Shown here: positions 24,879 through 34,523 of the stretch, piece after piece
How positions within the stretch are numbered: the first letter of the stretch is position 1
Layout: each line of letters opens with the position of its first letter
Origin: Methanocorpusculum labreanum Z
GTDB lineage: Archaea; Halobacteriota; Methanomicrobia; Methanomicrobiales; Methanocorpusculaceae
Direction: 5' to 3'
DNA length: 64,000 bases
Assembly (NCBI RefSeq): GCF_000015765.1
Contig: NC_008942.1
Location: forward strand, 511,921-575,920
Notes under the pieces: model-generated
Database searches by the model: none
The model's input: only the letters and a program-made list of their open reading frames with translations
Told to the model about the DNA's origin: nothing
Translations under genes and position numbers: made by a program

Positions 24879-25387
24879 AGGAAGCACAGGATTCTAAGGA
24901 CTGTCCGGCAAAAAAAGCACGCGGAGCGTTTGCGCCGTTCCAGAAACTTTCCTGTTACCTCTCGACGATAGAGAATCTGCCGAAGCTTTATGCGATCTGT
25001 GTATGCCTTATCATCGTTTTTGGTCTATGCTCCGTTCCCTTCATTGCTTATGAAGAGAATCAGCTTTATCCAAAATCGCTTGATCCGACAAGTTCTCTCA
25101 ATCCGTATGACCGCGGCGGCATTCCGTTCACGGAACCGGCCGACATCATTTCCCAGTATCCGGAAAACGAGCCGATCCTCGGCTATGTGACCGCGTATCT
25201 CACTCCGGCGAGCCAGCTCCTTGCAGACTACACGCTCCATCTCGGGACAACGATCGTATCCCACCCCGGCGGTATTCTGGATGAGATTCTCTACTATACC
25301 CGGGGCTTTGACACCATCGTCGAAGCCAGTATTCTCTTCTGTGCCTTCGCGATCGCGGCGTTTCTTTACCGGAGGTCGAAAGAATGA
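24875..25387 (+). CDS. ehaF: Energy-converting hydrogenase A subunit F
   Basis: 170 aa. A basic N-terminus (KDCPAKKARGAF) precedes one membrane helix (about 35-55), then a long probably extracytoplasmic loop, then a C-terminal helix (SILFCAFAIAAFLYRR). This matches DUF2106/EhaF, which resembles MnhB-type antiporter subunits. It overlaps ehaE and ehaG by four bases. Confidence 0.7.
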   Translation: MKEAQDSKDCPAKKARGAFAPFQKLSCYLSTIENLPKLYAICVCLIIVFGLCSVPFIAYEENQLYPKSLDPTSSLNPYDRGGIPFTEPADIISQYPENEPILGYVTAYLTPASQLLADYTLHLGTTIVSHPGGILDEILYYTRGFDTIVEASILFCAFAIAAFLYRRSKE

Positions 25388-26004
25388 TCGAATTCTTTGC
25401 AGACATGGATCTTATCTATAAAATCGGGCTTGCCGTCGCCTTCATCGCGATCATAGTCGCGTTTTCGGCGGTCGTCAGGGAAAGAGACGAGATAAGTCTC
25501 CTTATCATCATTGACTTAATAGAAATAACCGGACTTGTAGTGATCGCACTTCTTGCGACCGATCTTGCCGAAGCGCTCATTCTGCCGGGACTTGTTGTAG
25601 GGGTTGCCGAGATCATGGCGGTCTCGGAATTATGGCTCGTAAAAGAAGGGCTCCAGAATGTCCGGCCAGTACGCCGTCTCGACATCGAAGTCCTGCATAC
25701 CGCCCCGCCGATCATCGGCGCACTTCTCACTGCATATGGAATTTTCCTGACAGGATTTACCGGCGGTCTTATTGCGGGTCTCGGTCTTGCCTTGTTCTTC
25801 CTTGGAAAAGCGACGACGGAAAATTTCCTCTCGTCGGAGAATGCCTCCGGGTATGCCTGGGTCCTCTGGGTCCTGGCATTTCTGATCTTTATTCTCTTCC
25901 CGAGCCAGTGGTTCCTTGCCCTAATGGCGGCCGCGGTTGGAATCATGATCAAAGTAATGGCAAAGATAGCTCTCGTTGGAACCATGCGGGGTGACGGATC
26001 ATGA
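25384..26004 (+). CDS. ehaG: Energy-converting hydrogenase A subunit G
   Basis: 206 aa with about six membrane helices, matching DUF2105/EhaG in length and position. It has an acidic cluster in RERDEISLLIIIDLIEITG (about 33-51). It is part of the membrane arm and overlaps its neighbours by four bases. Confidence 0.72.
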   Translation: MIEFFADMDLIYKIGLAVAFIAIIVAFSAVVRERDEISLLIIIDLIEITGLVVIALLATDLAEALILPGLVVGVAEIMAVSELWLVKEGLQNVRPVRRLDIEVLHTAPPIIGALLTAYGIFLTGFTGGLIAGLGLALFFLGKATTENFLSSENASGYAWVLWVLAFLIFILFPSQWFLALMAAAVGIMIKVMAKIALVGTMRGDGS

Positions 26005-26642
26005 TGGAGTCGATTCTGGTAACGATACCGTTTGGCGATATGATCCATTATCTCTCGGGATACACCGGCGTCCTGTTTGGATTTGCCGCGATCTTTGTTC
26101 TCCTTGCAGTCATTTCTCTCCCGGAAAAGCCGGTCGAGATCGTATTCGGGACCGATGGCTACTCCCTGAAAGAAACACCAGTGGATCTTGCAAGGTTCCA
26201 GAGATTCATGGCCATAGCCTGCGGGATCGCAACGATCGGTGCGATCGTGACCGGTGATATCTTCAACTTCACGTTGTTTGCCGCTTTCATTGGAGTTCTG
26301 AATATCGGGATCGTTGCCGCCGTGAAAAACAAGCATGTTCTTTCGGCCGCGTTCTCCTACGGACTGGTCGTGATGATGGGAACGGTGCCTCTCTTTGCCG
26401 GAGCGGCAATTATCGCCGCAACGACCGGCACGCTTTCCATCTGGGAACTTGCGGCTACAGGCGGCGTTCCCGTCATCGCCAAACTCCTTCTGCTGATCGG
26501 TGTCCTCGGCGAAGGAATGGCGCCATTCTATATTGGTAAAGCCGAGATAACACGGGCTTCCGGAGCCCCGTATATCCTGATGATCCATGTAAGCTCTCTC
26601 CTGCTCTTCCTGCGGGTCGTGGAGATCCTCTTGACGGTGTGA
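26001..26642 (+). CDS. ehaH: Energy-converting hydrogenase A subunit H (antiporter-like)
   Basis: 213 aa with six or seven helices. The segment ending LLLLIGVLGEGMAPFYIGKAEI resembles the conserved Lys/Glu helix of proton-pumping antiporter-like subunits (NuoL/M/N, HycC), in truncated form. It is the most likely ion-translocating subunit with EhaJ. It overlaps ehaG and ehaI. Confidence 0.75.
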   Translation: MMESILVTIPFGDMIHYLSGYTGVLFGFAAIFVLLAVISLPEKPVEIVFGTDGYSLKETPVDLARFQRFMAIACGIATIGAIVTGDIFNFTLFAAFIGVLNIGIVAAVKNKHVLSAAFSYGLVVMMGTVPLFAGAAIIAATTGTLSIWELAATGGVPVIAKLLLLIGVLGEGMAPFYIGKAEITRASGAPYILMIHVSSLLLFLRVVEILLTV

Positions 26643-26836
26643 TTATGAAAAAACCAGCATACATCCTACTTGCAGTCCTCTTTGCCTGCGCTGCAGTCAT
26701 CTCGGCAGTGCTCGCTGACGGAAATCCTTACTGGGTCCTTCTGTTGATCATATCGGTGCCTGGGTTTTTGATCTCCGTGATTCTTGCATGTACCGCCGGT
26801 TCAAAAGACGGAGATATTCCGTTTGTGGGGTACTGA
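26639..26836 (+). CDS. ehaI: Energy-converting hydrogenase A subunit I
   Basis: 65 aa, two membrane helices. It is assigned to EhaI by operon order only, because the sequence is too short for motifs. The start ATGAAAAAACC overlaps the ehaH stop. ehaJ starts 1 bp after its stop. Confidence 0.6.
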   Translation: MIMKKPAYILLAVLFACAAVISAVLADGNPYWVLLLIISVPGFLISVILACTAGSKDGDIPFVGY

Positions 26837-26837
26837 C

Positions 26838-27695
26838 ATGATAGAATTTCTTCTTCTCCTGATCTTTGCGGTCTTCTTCGGTCTTCTTCTGCACGGGATC
26901 CACCGAAAAGTCATCGCACGGATCCAGAAACGTCCGGGACCGCCGATCTGGCAGGAGATCCTTCATACCCTGAAGTTCTCCTTCAAACAGACATGGATCC
27001 CGAGGACCGCGAGTCAGGTCATGTATGTAGCGATCGTCCTGATCGCGATCGGGATTTGGACAGCCGCCTTGTACGTTCTCTGGATCGGCGGAAGTCTGCT
27101 TCTGATCTTTGCCTTCTACATGCTCCATAAGATCGTGGAGCACGGGACCGGTCTTTCGTCCGGATCTCCCTACACCAAGTTCGGCGCGATCCGGTCGGTC
27201 ATGTCTGCCGCTGCGGAACTGCCGCTCCTTGTTACCGTTTCGGTTGTCTATCTTTTCACCGGCACCCTGTCGATTTCGGGAATAGCCGGATGGGAAGCTG
27301 CAAACGTTCCGCTTATTGGCATCGCTTTGCCCGCGGCGATCTCTCTCTACCTCATCATTCTTTCGAAGGCTCACTACGGTCCCTTCTCCGTGATCGAGGC
27401 AAAAGAGCTTGTCTCGGGATACTGGACCGAACACTTCGGCGGGTGGCGTGCTCTTCTGAACATCGCTCTCTCCCTGAAAACATTTGTGCTGATTTCCGTC
27501 TTCATCGTCGTGTTCATTGGCGTTCTGCCTTGGTGGCTTTTCCTCATTGTCATGATCCTCGTGATGATCTCTGTCTCGTTTATCTGCGCAACAACTCCTA
27601 TGCTCACTCCATACAACACGGTTCTTATCCAGACGATCTGGACAGGAGTTGTCTGTATTTACGGCGTAATCGTTTGGCTGGTGATGATATCATGA
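26838..27695 (+). CDS. ehaJ: Energy-converting hydrogenase A subunit J (NuoH/HycD-like)
   Basis: 285 aa from the ATG at 26838. The frame is open further upstream inside ehaI, but this start gives the family N-terminus MIEFLLLLIF. It is homologous to NuoH/HycD, seen in HGIHRKVIARIQKRPGPPIWQ and ...PFSVIEAKELVSGYWTEHFG, the acidic loop that contacts the hydrogenase module. It has about eight helices. It couples electron transfer in the hydrogenase module to ion flow. Confidence 0.88.
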   Translation: MIEFLLLLIFAVFFGLLLHGIHRKVIARIQKRPGPPIWQEILHTLKFSFKQTWIPRTASQVMYVAIVLIAIGIWTAALYVLWIGGSLLLIFAFYMLHKIVEHGTGLSSGSPYTKFGAIRSVMSAAAELPLLVTVSVVYLFTGTLSISGIAGWEAANVPLIGIALPAAISLYLIILSKAHYGPFSVIEAKELVSGYWTEHFGGWRALLNIALSLKTFVLISVFIVVFIGVLPWWLFLIVMILVMISVSFICATTPMLTPYNTVLIQTIWTGVVCIYGVIVWLVMIS

Positions 27696-27940
27696 ATTAT
27701 ATTCCGCTTACTGCCGCCGCTGGAGCGGCATTCTATATCATTCTGATGCTGATAGAATCAGCTCTCCATCCTGTGGTTCTGCCGGCAGCTCTGGTTGGTT
27801 CTCTCCTTCTGGGCGCTCTGGCGTCATTGTTCGTCTGGAAGAGCGATCATGCAAAACATACGGGCGAAATGGTCCTTATCTGGGTGATGATCTTCTGTTT
27901 CATCATTTACGGGATTCTTCGCTTCTGGGGGGTCTTATGA
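27692..27940 (+). CDS. Small membrane subunit of Eha, EhaK/EhaL type
   Basis: 82 aa, three hydrophobic segments, starting in the ehaJ stop (ATGA) and ending in the next ATG. In other methanogens two small genes, ehaK and ehaL, lie here. Only one is present, and I cannot tell which (DUF2104/EhaL seems slightly more likely). Confidence 0.6.
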   Translation: MNYIPLTAAAGAAFYIILMLIESALHPVVLPAALVGSLLLGALASLFVWKSDHAKHTGEMVLIWVMIFCFIIYGILRFWGVL

Positions 27941-28296
27941 AACTTATCTATGAACGGGATCTCGCTCCCATGAAACTCACGTCGCTTAACGGGGTCCGGC
28001 AGAACGCCGCAACACTTGCGCTTTCGAAACGGCTTGGCATTTCCCGCCAGCAGATGCGGAAGATCCTGATCGAAAAGTGTGATCTGATGACACTGGAAAA
28101 TCTCGGACCCCGTTATGACGCGGCCGAGATACAGGCCGAGTCAGACGAGATCGGGAACGCTCTTTCCCTGCCCCATCTTTCAACAGCTACAGGGATCCTT
28201 TCAAAGGAACGGGCCGATCATTACCGTTCCCTGGCCCTGGAAAAGGACGCCGATCTTTCCGACATACGCCGGGCAATTCTGGAGGAGATATCATGA
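27937..28296 (+). CDS. ehaM: Energy-converting hydrogenase A subunit M
   Basis: 119-aa soluble, charged protein, matching DUF1959/EhaM in length and position just before the small hydrogenase subunit. It contains a helix-turn-helix-like segment [18 protein letters not shown] (about 31-48). The exact function is unknown. It overlaps both neighbours. Confidence 0.68.
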   Translation: MKLIYERDLAPMKLTSLNGVRQNAATLALSKRLGISRQQMRKILIEKCDLMTLENLGPRYDAAEIQAESDEIGNALSLPHLSTATGILSKERADHYRSLALEKDADLSDIRRAILEEIS

Positions 28297-28772
28297 GCAT
28301 TTTACAGCAGTTTAAAAATGCCGTTCGGCAGCGTTCGATCCACGTGTGCTATGTAAATACCGGGTCCTGTAACGGGTGCGATATTGAGATTCTTGCCTGT
28401 CTCGCCCCGAAGTACGATATAGAACAGTACGGTATCTATGTTCACAACAACCCAAGAGAAGCCGACGTGATCCTTGTGACTGGAGGCATGTCTCCCCAGT
28501 GGCTGGATAAATTACCAGATCTGTGGGACCGGGTTCCCGAACCGAAAGCGGTCGTGACGATCGGCAACTGTCCGATCTCCGGGTGCGTGTTCAACCGGCC
28601 GGGAAAACTGATCGATCCGCCGGTCAGCAAATATATTCCGGTCACGGCGGCGGTTCCCGGGTGCCCTCCGCGTCCGTCGGAGATCATCTCAGCAATTCTC
28701 GGTGCAGCCGATATCCTCTTCAAGGACTATGAGGTCCATCAGAACGAGAAAGAAGGGGGCGTGAAGAAATGA
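28293..28772 (+). CDS. ehaN: [NiFe]-hydrogenase small subunit EhaN
   Basis: 159 aa, NuoB/EchC type. The ligands of the proximal 4Fe-4S cluster are visible as CNGCDIE (CxxC near 27-30), IGNCPISGC and [11 protein letters not shown]. There is no signal peptide, as expected for a cytoplasm-facing energy-converting hydrogenase. It overlaps ehaM and ehaO by four bases. Confidence 0.92.
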   Translation: MSILQQFKNAVRQRSIHVCYVNTGSCNGCDIEILACLAPKYDIEQYGIYVHNNPREADVILVTGGMSPQWLDKLPDLWDRVPEPKAVVTIGNCPISGCVFNRPGKLIDPPVSKYIPVTAAVPGCPPRPSEIISAILGAADILFKDYEVHQNEKEGGVKK

Positions 28773-29854
28773 AAAAAGTCGTCGATGTATCCCTGCCGGT
28801 CGGACCGATCCATCCGTGTTTCAAAGAACCCTGCAGGATCAAATGTGAAACGCGGGGTGAACGGGTCGTGACCACCGAAGTGGAACTTGGATACGTGAAA
28901 AAGGGAATCGAAAAGATCATGATCGGACGGCCCTGGCAGGAGACGATCTTCCTCGCAGAAAGGGTCTGCGGCATATGTTCCGTCGTTCACAACACGGTGA
29001 TCGTCGAGGCTCTCGAAAAAATCAGCGGAATAACGGTTCCCCGAAGGGCCGAACTTCTCCGTCTGATCTTAAACGAACTTGACCGTATCCAGAGTCATCT
29101 CCTTGCAAACTATTCGTACTGCTACACGATAGAGCATGAAACGCTCGGCATGTATCTGCTGAACCTTCGTGAAACCGCCATGGATTCGATCGAAATGATG
29201 ACCGGGACCCGGGTCATGTCGGCGTATGTGGTTCCCGGCGGCGTCCGTGAAGATTTATCCGCGGATGACGCCGCCAAGATCCTTGAAGCAACCTACCATA
29301 TCGAGACTGAACTGAAACGTTTCGTAAAGATGTTCGAGACCGGGCCGATGATCGGTCTTCGGTCGAGAGGTATTGGTGTTCTCTCCATGGAAGATGCTTT
29401 GGCGTCGGGCGTGGTTGGTCCAACCGCCCGTGCGACAGGTCTTCCCCGCGACGCCAGAAAGGATGATCCTCTGTATCTGGAGATGGGCTGGCATATGATT
29501 ACCAGGACGGAAAGCGATAACTATGCCAGGATCATGCTCAGATTCGAGGAGCTTTTCCAGTCTTTGACTCTTATCAGAAACGGTATCGCGGCCCTTGAGC
29601 CGGGAAAAATCCGGAACGGCGGGAGAATGAAAGCGGGCCGCATCAAACACACTATCGAAGCACCGAGGGGAGACCTCACCTACGATATCGAAATCGACGA
29701 TGCCGGTCAGGTGGTGTTCGTCTCAATCCAGACACCTTCGATTCCCAACATCGAAGTGGCGACCCATGCGATGATGAAAAATCTGGCGTCTGCGGCTGAC
29801 GTAACATCGACGTTCATCAGCGCGGATCCCTGTATTGCCTGTGCGGAGCGGTAG
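28769..29854 (+). CDS. ehaO: [NiFe]-hydrogenase large subunit EhaO
   Basis: 361 aa, NuoD/EchE type. Both nickel-binding pairs are present: [11 protein letters not shown] (about 69-79) near the N-terminus and DPCIAC at the C-terminus. So it is a true hydrogenase rather than a complex I-like relic. The C-terminal motif is followed by only AER, so no long peptide needs to be cleaved. It oxidises H2 to reduce ferredoxin, driven by ion influx. Confidence 0.93.
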   Translation: MKKVVDVSLPVGPIHPCFKEPCRIKCETRGERVVTTEVELGYVKKGIEKIMIGRPWQETIFLAERVCGICSVVHNTVIVEALEKISGITVPRRAELLRLILNELDRIQSHLLANYSYCYTIEHETLGMYLLNLRETAMDSIEMMTGTRVMSAYVVPGGVREDLSADDAAKILEATYHIETELKRFVKMFETGPMIGLRSRGIGVLSMEDALASGVVGPTARATGLPRDARKDDPLYLEMGWHMITRTESDNYARIMLRFEELFQSLTLIRNGIAALEPGKIRNGGRMKAGRIKHTIEAPRGDLTYDIEIDDAGQVVFVSIQTPSIPNIEVATHAMMKNLASAADVTSTFISADPCIACAER

Positions 29855-29855
29855 A

Positions 29856-30452
29856 ATGACGGTCTTCACGTATCTCAGGGAATTCTGCCGTCTTTCCTGG
29901 CTTAAGGCGTTTTTCACCGTGAAAACACCTCCGCTGACAAAACCGTCCTACTTTCGGGACTTCCCCGAACTTACCGGAAAAGAATGCACGCACTGTCTTG
30001 CCTGTAAAATGATCTGTCCCTGTCCGGGTGCGATCGACGTTGTCCAGACGGATGGCGTCTGGAATCCCCAAATCACGCAGGGACACTGTGTTCGATGCGG
30101 ATACTGCGTGGAAGCCTGTCCGGAAGATGTTCTGACCAGCGGGGATCTTCTGGCGAGAAAAAAAGATCAGGGTCTCGTATTTACGCATGAATACATCATC
30201 AAAATCGATACGAATCTCTGTACCGGCTGCGGGAACTGCTCGACGGCGTGTCCGGCCAACCATGAGTTCGATCCGCAGATCAGTGCCGGGGGGACTTCGA
30301 ACTCCGTAGAGGGCGTTATCCGTGTCGAGTTTGGGAAAAACAAAGTTATGCACAATGAGCGCTGTAAAGGCTGCAAAGTCTGTATGGAAACCTGCCCGAA
30401 CGGTGCGATCCACGTGATCCGGAATGTCGTCGCTCTTCAGGAGGAAACATAA
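29856..30452 (+). CDS. Polyferredoxin with four [4Fe-4S] motifs (Eha-linked)
   Basis: 198 aa from the ATG at 29856, 1 bp after ehaO; an in-frame ATG at 29835 lies within ehaO and is less likely. It has four Cys motifs: CTHCLACKMICPC, CVRCGYCVEACPE, CTGCGNCSTACPA and CKGCKVCMETCPN. It plausibly relays electrons from EhaNO to the formylmethanofuran dehydrogenase encoded immediately downstream (FwdA starts at the next base). It corresponds to the EhaP/EhaQ-type polyferredoxins, but exact equivalence is not assured. Confidence 0.82.
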   Translation: MTVFTYLREFCRLSWLKAFFTVKTPPLTKPSYFRDFPELTGKECTHCLACKMICPCPGAIDVVQTDGVWNPQITQGHCVRCGYCVEACPEDVLTSGDLLARKKDQGLVFTHEYIIKIDTNLCTGCGNCSTACPANHEFDPQISAGGTSNSVEGVIRVEFGKNKVMHNERCKGCKVCMETCPNGAIHVIRNVVALQEET

Positions 30453-32153
30453 ATGGATTACATCATCAAAAACGCCTTTGTTGTCGATCCGATCAACAGA
30501 ATATCCGGTGAAAAGATGGACCTCTTTGTTTCAGGCGGCAGGATCACCGACGAGGAGCCAAAAGGAGCCGAAGTCATCGACGCTGGGGGATTTCTGACTC
30601 TTCCCGGAGGAATAGATTCCCACACGCATATCTGCGGGACAAAGGTCAACTTCGGCAGATACATGAGTCCGGAGGATATGCGGGCAGGCAGGGCCCCCAG
30701 AAGAAGAGGTATGCGTGCCGTTTCCGGATACAGTATTCCGACGACCTTTGGAAACAGTTATCGGTATGCCCAGATGGGCTACACCACCCTCACCGAAGGG
30801 GCCATGGCCCCGCTTGAAGCACGTCACACACACGAGGAGTTTAAACATACGCCTCTGCAGGATGGTCTCATTCTCACGCTTTTCGATGGTGACTGGGGAG
30901 TAATGCGTGCCGTTGCGGCAGGCGACATAAAGCGGGCCGCAGCATTGATCGCCTGGCGTCTCGATGCAGTGAAAGGATACGGCGTGAAGCTGACCAATCC
31001 CCTCGGCGCCGAGATGTGGAGCTGGGGAAAGAACGTTGAGTGCATCCGAAAACCGATCCCCGAGTTCGACCTCAGTTCTGCCGAGTATATCAAGGGAGTT
31101 ATCGAAGCAAACGAGATGCTGGGTCTTCCGCACTCCGTGCATCTTCACTGTAATAATCTGGGGAAACCCGGGAACTTTACCTGTACGATCGGCACGATGG
31201 GCCTTGTCCCCGATCTGAACGAAAAGAGACAGACATGCTATCTCACCCACGTCCAGTTCCACTCGTACGGCGGGACCGGCTGGAACGATTTCTGCTCAAA
31301 GGCCGAGCCGGTTGCAAATATGGTGAATCTGCGTCCGCAGATCACGATCGACATGGGCCAGGTAATGTTTGGCCGGACCACGACCATGACGGCAGACGGT
31401 CCTATGGAGTTCAACCTGTATCGTCTCCATCAGGATAAATGGAGTAATCATGATGTCGAAATGGAGACCGCTTCCGGCGTTATCCCGGTGATTTACCGGC
31501 GGAAGAATCTGGTAAACAGCATCATGTGGTCGATCGGTCTGGAACTTGCCCTCCTTGTGAAAAATCCGTGGCAATGTATGCTGACGACCGACAGTCCAAA
31601 CGGCGCTCCGTTCGTCAAGTATCCGGAGATCATCGGCCTTCTGATGAGCAAAGAATACCGTGACTGGGAGTTTGCCACCGTCCATCCGAAGACCGAAAGT
31701 CGTGTCGTTCTTCCGTCCCTTGACCGTGAGCTGACGTTCGAAGAGATCGCCGTGATGACGCGTGCGGGTCAGGCCCGTGCTCTTGGCCTTATCGAAAGAG
31801 GAAAAGGTCACCTCGGTCCGGGGGCAGAGGCGGATATTGCGATCTATCCGTTCAGACCGGATAAGATCGATCCGTCAAAACAGTATGTAGAAGTGATCAG
31901 AGGATTTGCCCAGACGAAATACACCATGAAGCAGGGTGTTTTGATTTCCAAGGATGACGAGATTCTGGCGGATAAGCAGAACCGGATCTTCTGGTGCAGT
32001 CCAAAAGTCCCAAAGAAGTACGACATGTCGCATGATCCTGAACTCGTTCGGACCTTCGATGAAAACTACTCGATCCGCATGGAAAATTATCCGGTTGACG
32101 AAGAGTTTTATCTGACAAAAAGCGTGAAGATCGAAACGGAGACGAAGCTATGA
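30453..32153 (+). CDS. fwdA: Formylmethanofuran dehydrogenase subunit A
   Basis: 566-aa amidohydrolase-type subunit that condenses formate with methanofuran. Metal-site motifs are visible: GGIDSHTHICG (about 50-60), VHLHCNNLG, LTHVQFHSYGG and the late Asp in MLTTDSPNGAP. The candidate carboxylated Lys lies in YGVKLTNPLG (about 176-185). It starts directly after the polyferredoxin stop codon, linking Eha to the first CO2-reducing step. FwdB/D/F/G are not in this window. Confidence 0.95.
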   Translation: MDYIIKNAFVVDPINRISGEKMDLFVSGGRITDEEPKGAEVIDAGGFLTLPGGIDSHTHICGTKVNFGRYMSPEDMRAGRAPRRRGMRAVSGYSIPTTFGNSYRYAQMGYTTLTEGAMAPLEARHTHEEFKHTPLQDGLILTLFDGDWGVMRAVAAGDIKRAAALIAWRLDAVKGYGVKLTNPLGAEMWSWGKNVECIRKPIPEFDLSSAEYIKGVIEANEMLGLPHSVHLHCNNLGKPGNFTCTIGTMGLVPDLNEKRQTCYLTHVQFHSYGGTGWNDFCSKAEPVANMVNLRPQITIDMGQVMFGRTTTMTADGPMEFNLYRLHQDKWSNHDVEMETASGVIPVIYRRKNLVNSIMWSIGLELALLVKNPWQCMLTTDSPNGAPFVKYPEIIGLLMSKEYRDWEFATVHPKTESRVVLPSLDRELTFEEIAVMTRAGQARALGLIERGKGHLGPGAEADIAIYPFRPDKIDPSKQYVEVIRGFAQTKYTMKQGVLISKDDEILADKQNRIFWCSPKVPKKYDMSHDPELVRTFDENYSIRMENYPVDEEFYLTKSVKIETETKL

Positions 32154-32920
32154 GACGGATAACTCTTTTTTTACGTGAAGAGATCAATCCGTATCTGCCG
32201 ATCGAAGCCGAGTCAATATGTCCGGAGACGCTGTCGAAGAGGATCGATGTGCCGGTGTATGTGGGTAACGAGCAGAAGATGCTCAAGGATGTGTTTTACA
32301 TCAGAGTCGACGGTGAGGCAGCCGGCCCTTCGGCAACCGAAATCGTTTTGGCAGGGGATTGTCATCAGGTCAAACGCGTTGGTGAATACATGACCGACGG
32401 GAAGATCATTGTCGAGGGGGACATAGGTATGCACTGCGGGGATTTTATGAGCGGCGGCACTATCGAGATCATGGGTAATGCCGGCCACTGGCTCGGCCGC
32501 GAGATGCTCGGCGGAAAGATCCTCTGTCACGGAAATGCCGGAAATTACTGCGGCTCCGGGTATCGCGGAGGAAGAAAAGGCGTCCGCGGGGGAGAGATCC
32601 TTGTTGAGGGAGATGTTGGAGACTACTGCGCCGAGTGTCTTTTTGGCGGATTGGTCCACGTAAAAGGAAATGCAGGGATTCACGCCGGATGCAACATGAA
32701 AGGCGGAAAACTTCTGATCGAAGGTGACTGTCTGATGCCCTGCGGGGACATGTTCGACGGAGAGGCTATGGTGTACGGGCATGTAACGGATTTTCTCCCC
32801 ACCTTCGTAGAGACAGGTAAAGTTACTGACAATGGGCATACACTTACGGTTTTCAAAGGCGATATGGCACACCGAAATCCGAAAGGAACCCTTCGGGTCG
32901 GATCATTCGATCGGATTTGA
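32150..32920 (+). CDS. fwdC: Formylmethanofuran dehydrogenase subunit C
   Basis: 256 aa. The repeated right-handed helix pattern (GDIGMHCGDFMSGG, GNAGHWLGREMLGG, GNAGNYCGSGYRGG, GDVGDYCAECLFGG, GNAGIHAGCNMKGG) is the GltS/FwdC-type repeat. Its ATG overlaps the fwdA stop (ATGA). It is the last gene of the Eha-Fwd operon; the 124-bp gap after it holds the argH promoter. Confidence 0.94.
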   Translation: MRRITLFLREEINPYLPIEAESICPETLSKRIDVPVYVGNEQKMLKDVFYIRVDGEAAGPSATEIVLAGDCHQVKRVGEYMTDGKIIVEGDIGMHCGDFMSGGTIEIMGNAGHWLGREMLGGKILCHGNAGNYCGSGYRGGRKGVRGGEILVEGDVGDYCAECLFGGLVHVKGNAGIHAGCNMKGGKLLIEGDCLMPCGDMFDGEAMVYGHVTDFLPTFVETGKVTDNGHTLTVFKGDMAHRNPKGTLRVGSFDRI

Positions 32921-33044
32921 AAAGATCCCTTTTTTTCATCCTAATTTGAAGAGGAAATGCGTGTGGCTTTTCCACAACTCTTCGTCATGCACTCAACCAT
33001 TTTAACTCTTCCGAACCAAATATATAAACAGGTTTAACGTTTAC

Positions 33045-34523
33045 ATGGCAAAAGATCAGATACGTAACGGACGGCTGGAGGGGGAAAGATCTGCCTTGAT
33101 CGAGCAGTATCTATCCTCTATGGAAGCGGACAAACAGATAGCAGAAAGCGACATCAGAGTTGACATCGCGCATATTCTGATGCTTCGAAAACAGAACTTG
33201 ATCGACGGAGCATCCGCCAAAAAACTGCTGACGGCTCTGCTGGGATACCTGGAAAACGGACTTCCCGAGAATGCATTCGATATGACCCGCGAGGATATCC
33301 ATGCCGGGATCGAAGCACAACTCATCGCCGATGCCGGTTCGGATGCCGGAGGGCGGATGCACCTTGGCCGCAGCAGAAATGACGAGGTGGCGACCTGTCT
33401 TCGCATGCGGACCCGCGAACTGCTTATCGATACCCTGACGGCATTATTTGAACTGCGTCAGTCGCTTATATCCCGTGCAGAGGAGCACACAACCACAATA
33501 ATGCCCGGTTTTACGCATCTTCAGCATGCCCAGCCGACAACGCTCGCCCATTATCTTCTTGCCTACGAAAGTCTCTTTGCCCGTGACACGTCCCGTCTCT
33601 TCGACGCATATACGCGTGTGAATATTTCCCCGCTGGGGTCGGCTGCTTTTGCCGGAACGGGTTTTCCCATCGACCGCAGTCTGACCGCCGAATATCTCGG
33701 ATTTGCCAACCCGATGGAAAACAGCATGGACGCTGTTGCGAATCGCGATTTTATTGTCGAAACTCTGAGCGATCTTGCGATCCTGATGACCAACATCAGC
33801 CGTATCTGCGAAGAGCTGATCCTCTGGTCTACCTCGTTTGTTAAGTTCGTCAATCTGAACGATGCCTACTGCTCGACGAGCAGCATCATGCCTCAGAAGA
33901 AAAATCCTGACACGCTCGAGATCATGCGTGCAAAAAGCGCTGCCGTGATCGGTGAACTTACCGCAGCTCTTACGCTGATCAAATCCCTTCCGATGAGCTA
34001 TAACCGCGATCTGCAGGATCTGAATCCGCATTTATGGAATGCGTTCCGTCAGACAAATATGTCTCTTCCTCTTCTAGCAGAAATCATTTCTACTGCCGAG
34101 TTCAATGTGCCTGTGATGAAAAAGCAGGCCGTGGTCGGCAATACGACCGCCACCGAGCTTGCCGATTTCCTTGTGCGGGAGTATAATATTCCGTTCAGAA
34201 CCGCCCACAACATAGTCGGCAGGGCAGTCAAACTCGGATCCCTTGATCTTGACATAGTGGACAGTGTGGCAAAAGAGCTTGCAAACATTTCCCTCAAAGA
34301 AAAGGGACTGACCGAAGAAACGATCAAGAAGGTCCTTCACCCGGTAACCATTCTCCGGCAGAAGCAGAGTTTCGGTTCGCCGAATCCGAAGATGATGAAA
34401 AAAGCCGTAAAGGTGGCCGATATCCGCCTGGTCCAGGATCAGGTGACGGGAGATATCCTGCAGGATCAGCTGAGAGATGCCGACGAAAAAATGAAAACAG
34501 CTATACAGGAACTAGATTTATGA
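33045..34523 (+). CDS. argH: Argininosuccinate lyase
   Basis: 492 aa of the fumarase/aspartase superfamily. The signature SSIMPQKKNPD (about 283-293) and the active-site His region GFTHLQHAQP are present. It makes arginine and fumarate from argininosuccinate. A TATA-like TATATAAAC lies only about 16-25 bp before the ATG, so the transcript should be leaderless. It overlaps gatD by four bases, an operon linking arginine and Gln-tRNA synthesis. Confidence 0.95.
   Translation: MAKDQIRNGRLEGERSALIEQYLSSMEADKQIAESDIRVDIAHILMLRKQNLIDGASAKKLLTALLGYLENGLPENAFDMTREDIHAGIEAQLIADAGSDAGGRMHLGRSRNDEVATCLRMRTRELLIDTLTALFELRQSLISRAEEHTTTIMPGFTHLQHAQPTTLAHYLLAYESLFARDTSRLFDAYTRVNISPLGSAAFAGTGFPIDRSLTAEYLGFANPMENSMDAVANRDFIVETLSDLAILMTNISRICEELILWSTSFVKFVNLNDAYCSTSSIMPQKKNPDTLEIMRAKSAAVIGELTAALTLIKSLPMSYNRDLQDLNPHLWNAFRQTNMSLPLLAEIISTAEFNVPVMKKQAVVGNTTATELADFLVREYNIPFRTAHNIVGRAVKLGSLDLDIVDSVAKELANISLKEKGLTEETIKKVLHPVTILRQKQSFGSPNPKMMKKAVKVADIRLVQDQVTGDILQDQLRDADEKMKTAIQELDL

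Noticed and set aside
25416-26588. 390-codon minus-strand frame opposite ehaG/ehaH
   Set aside because: Polar, repetitive translation opposite well-supported membrane genes with overlapping starts and stops. It is a shadow frame.
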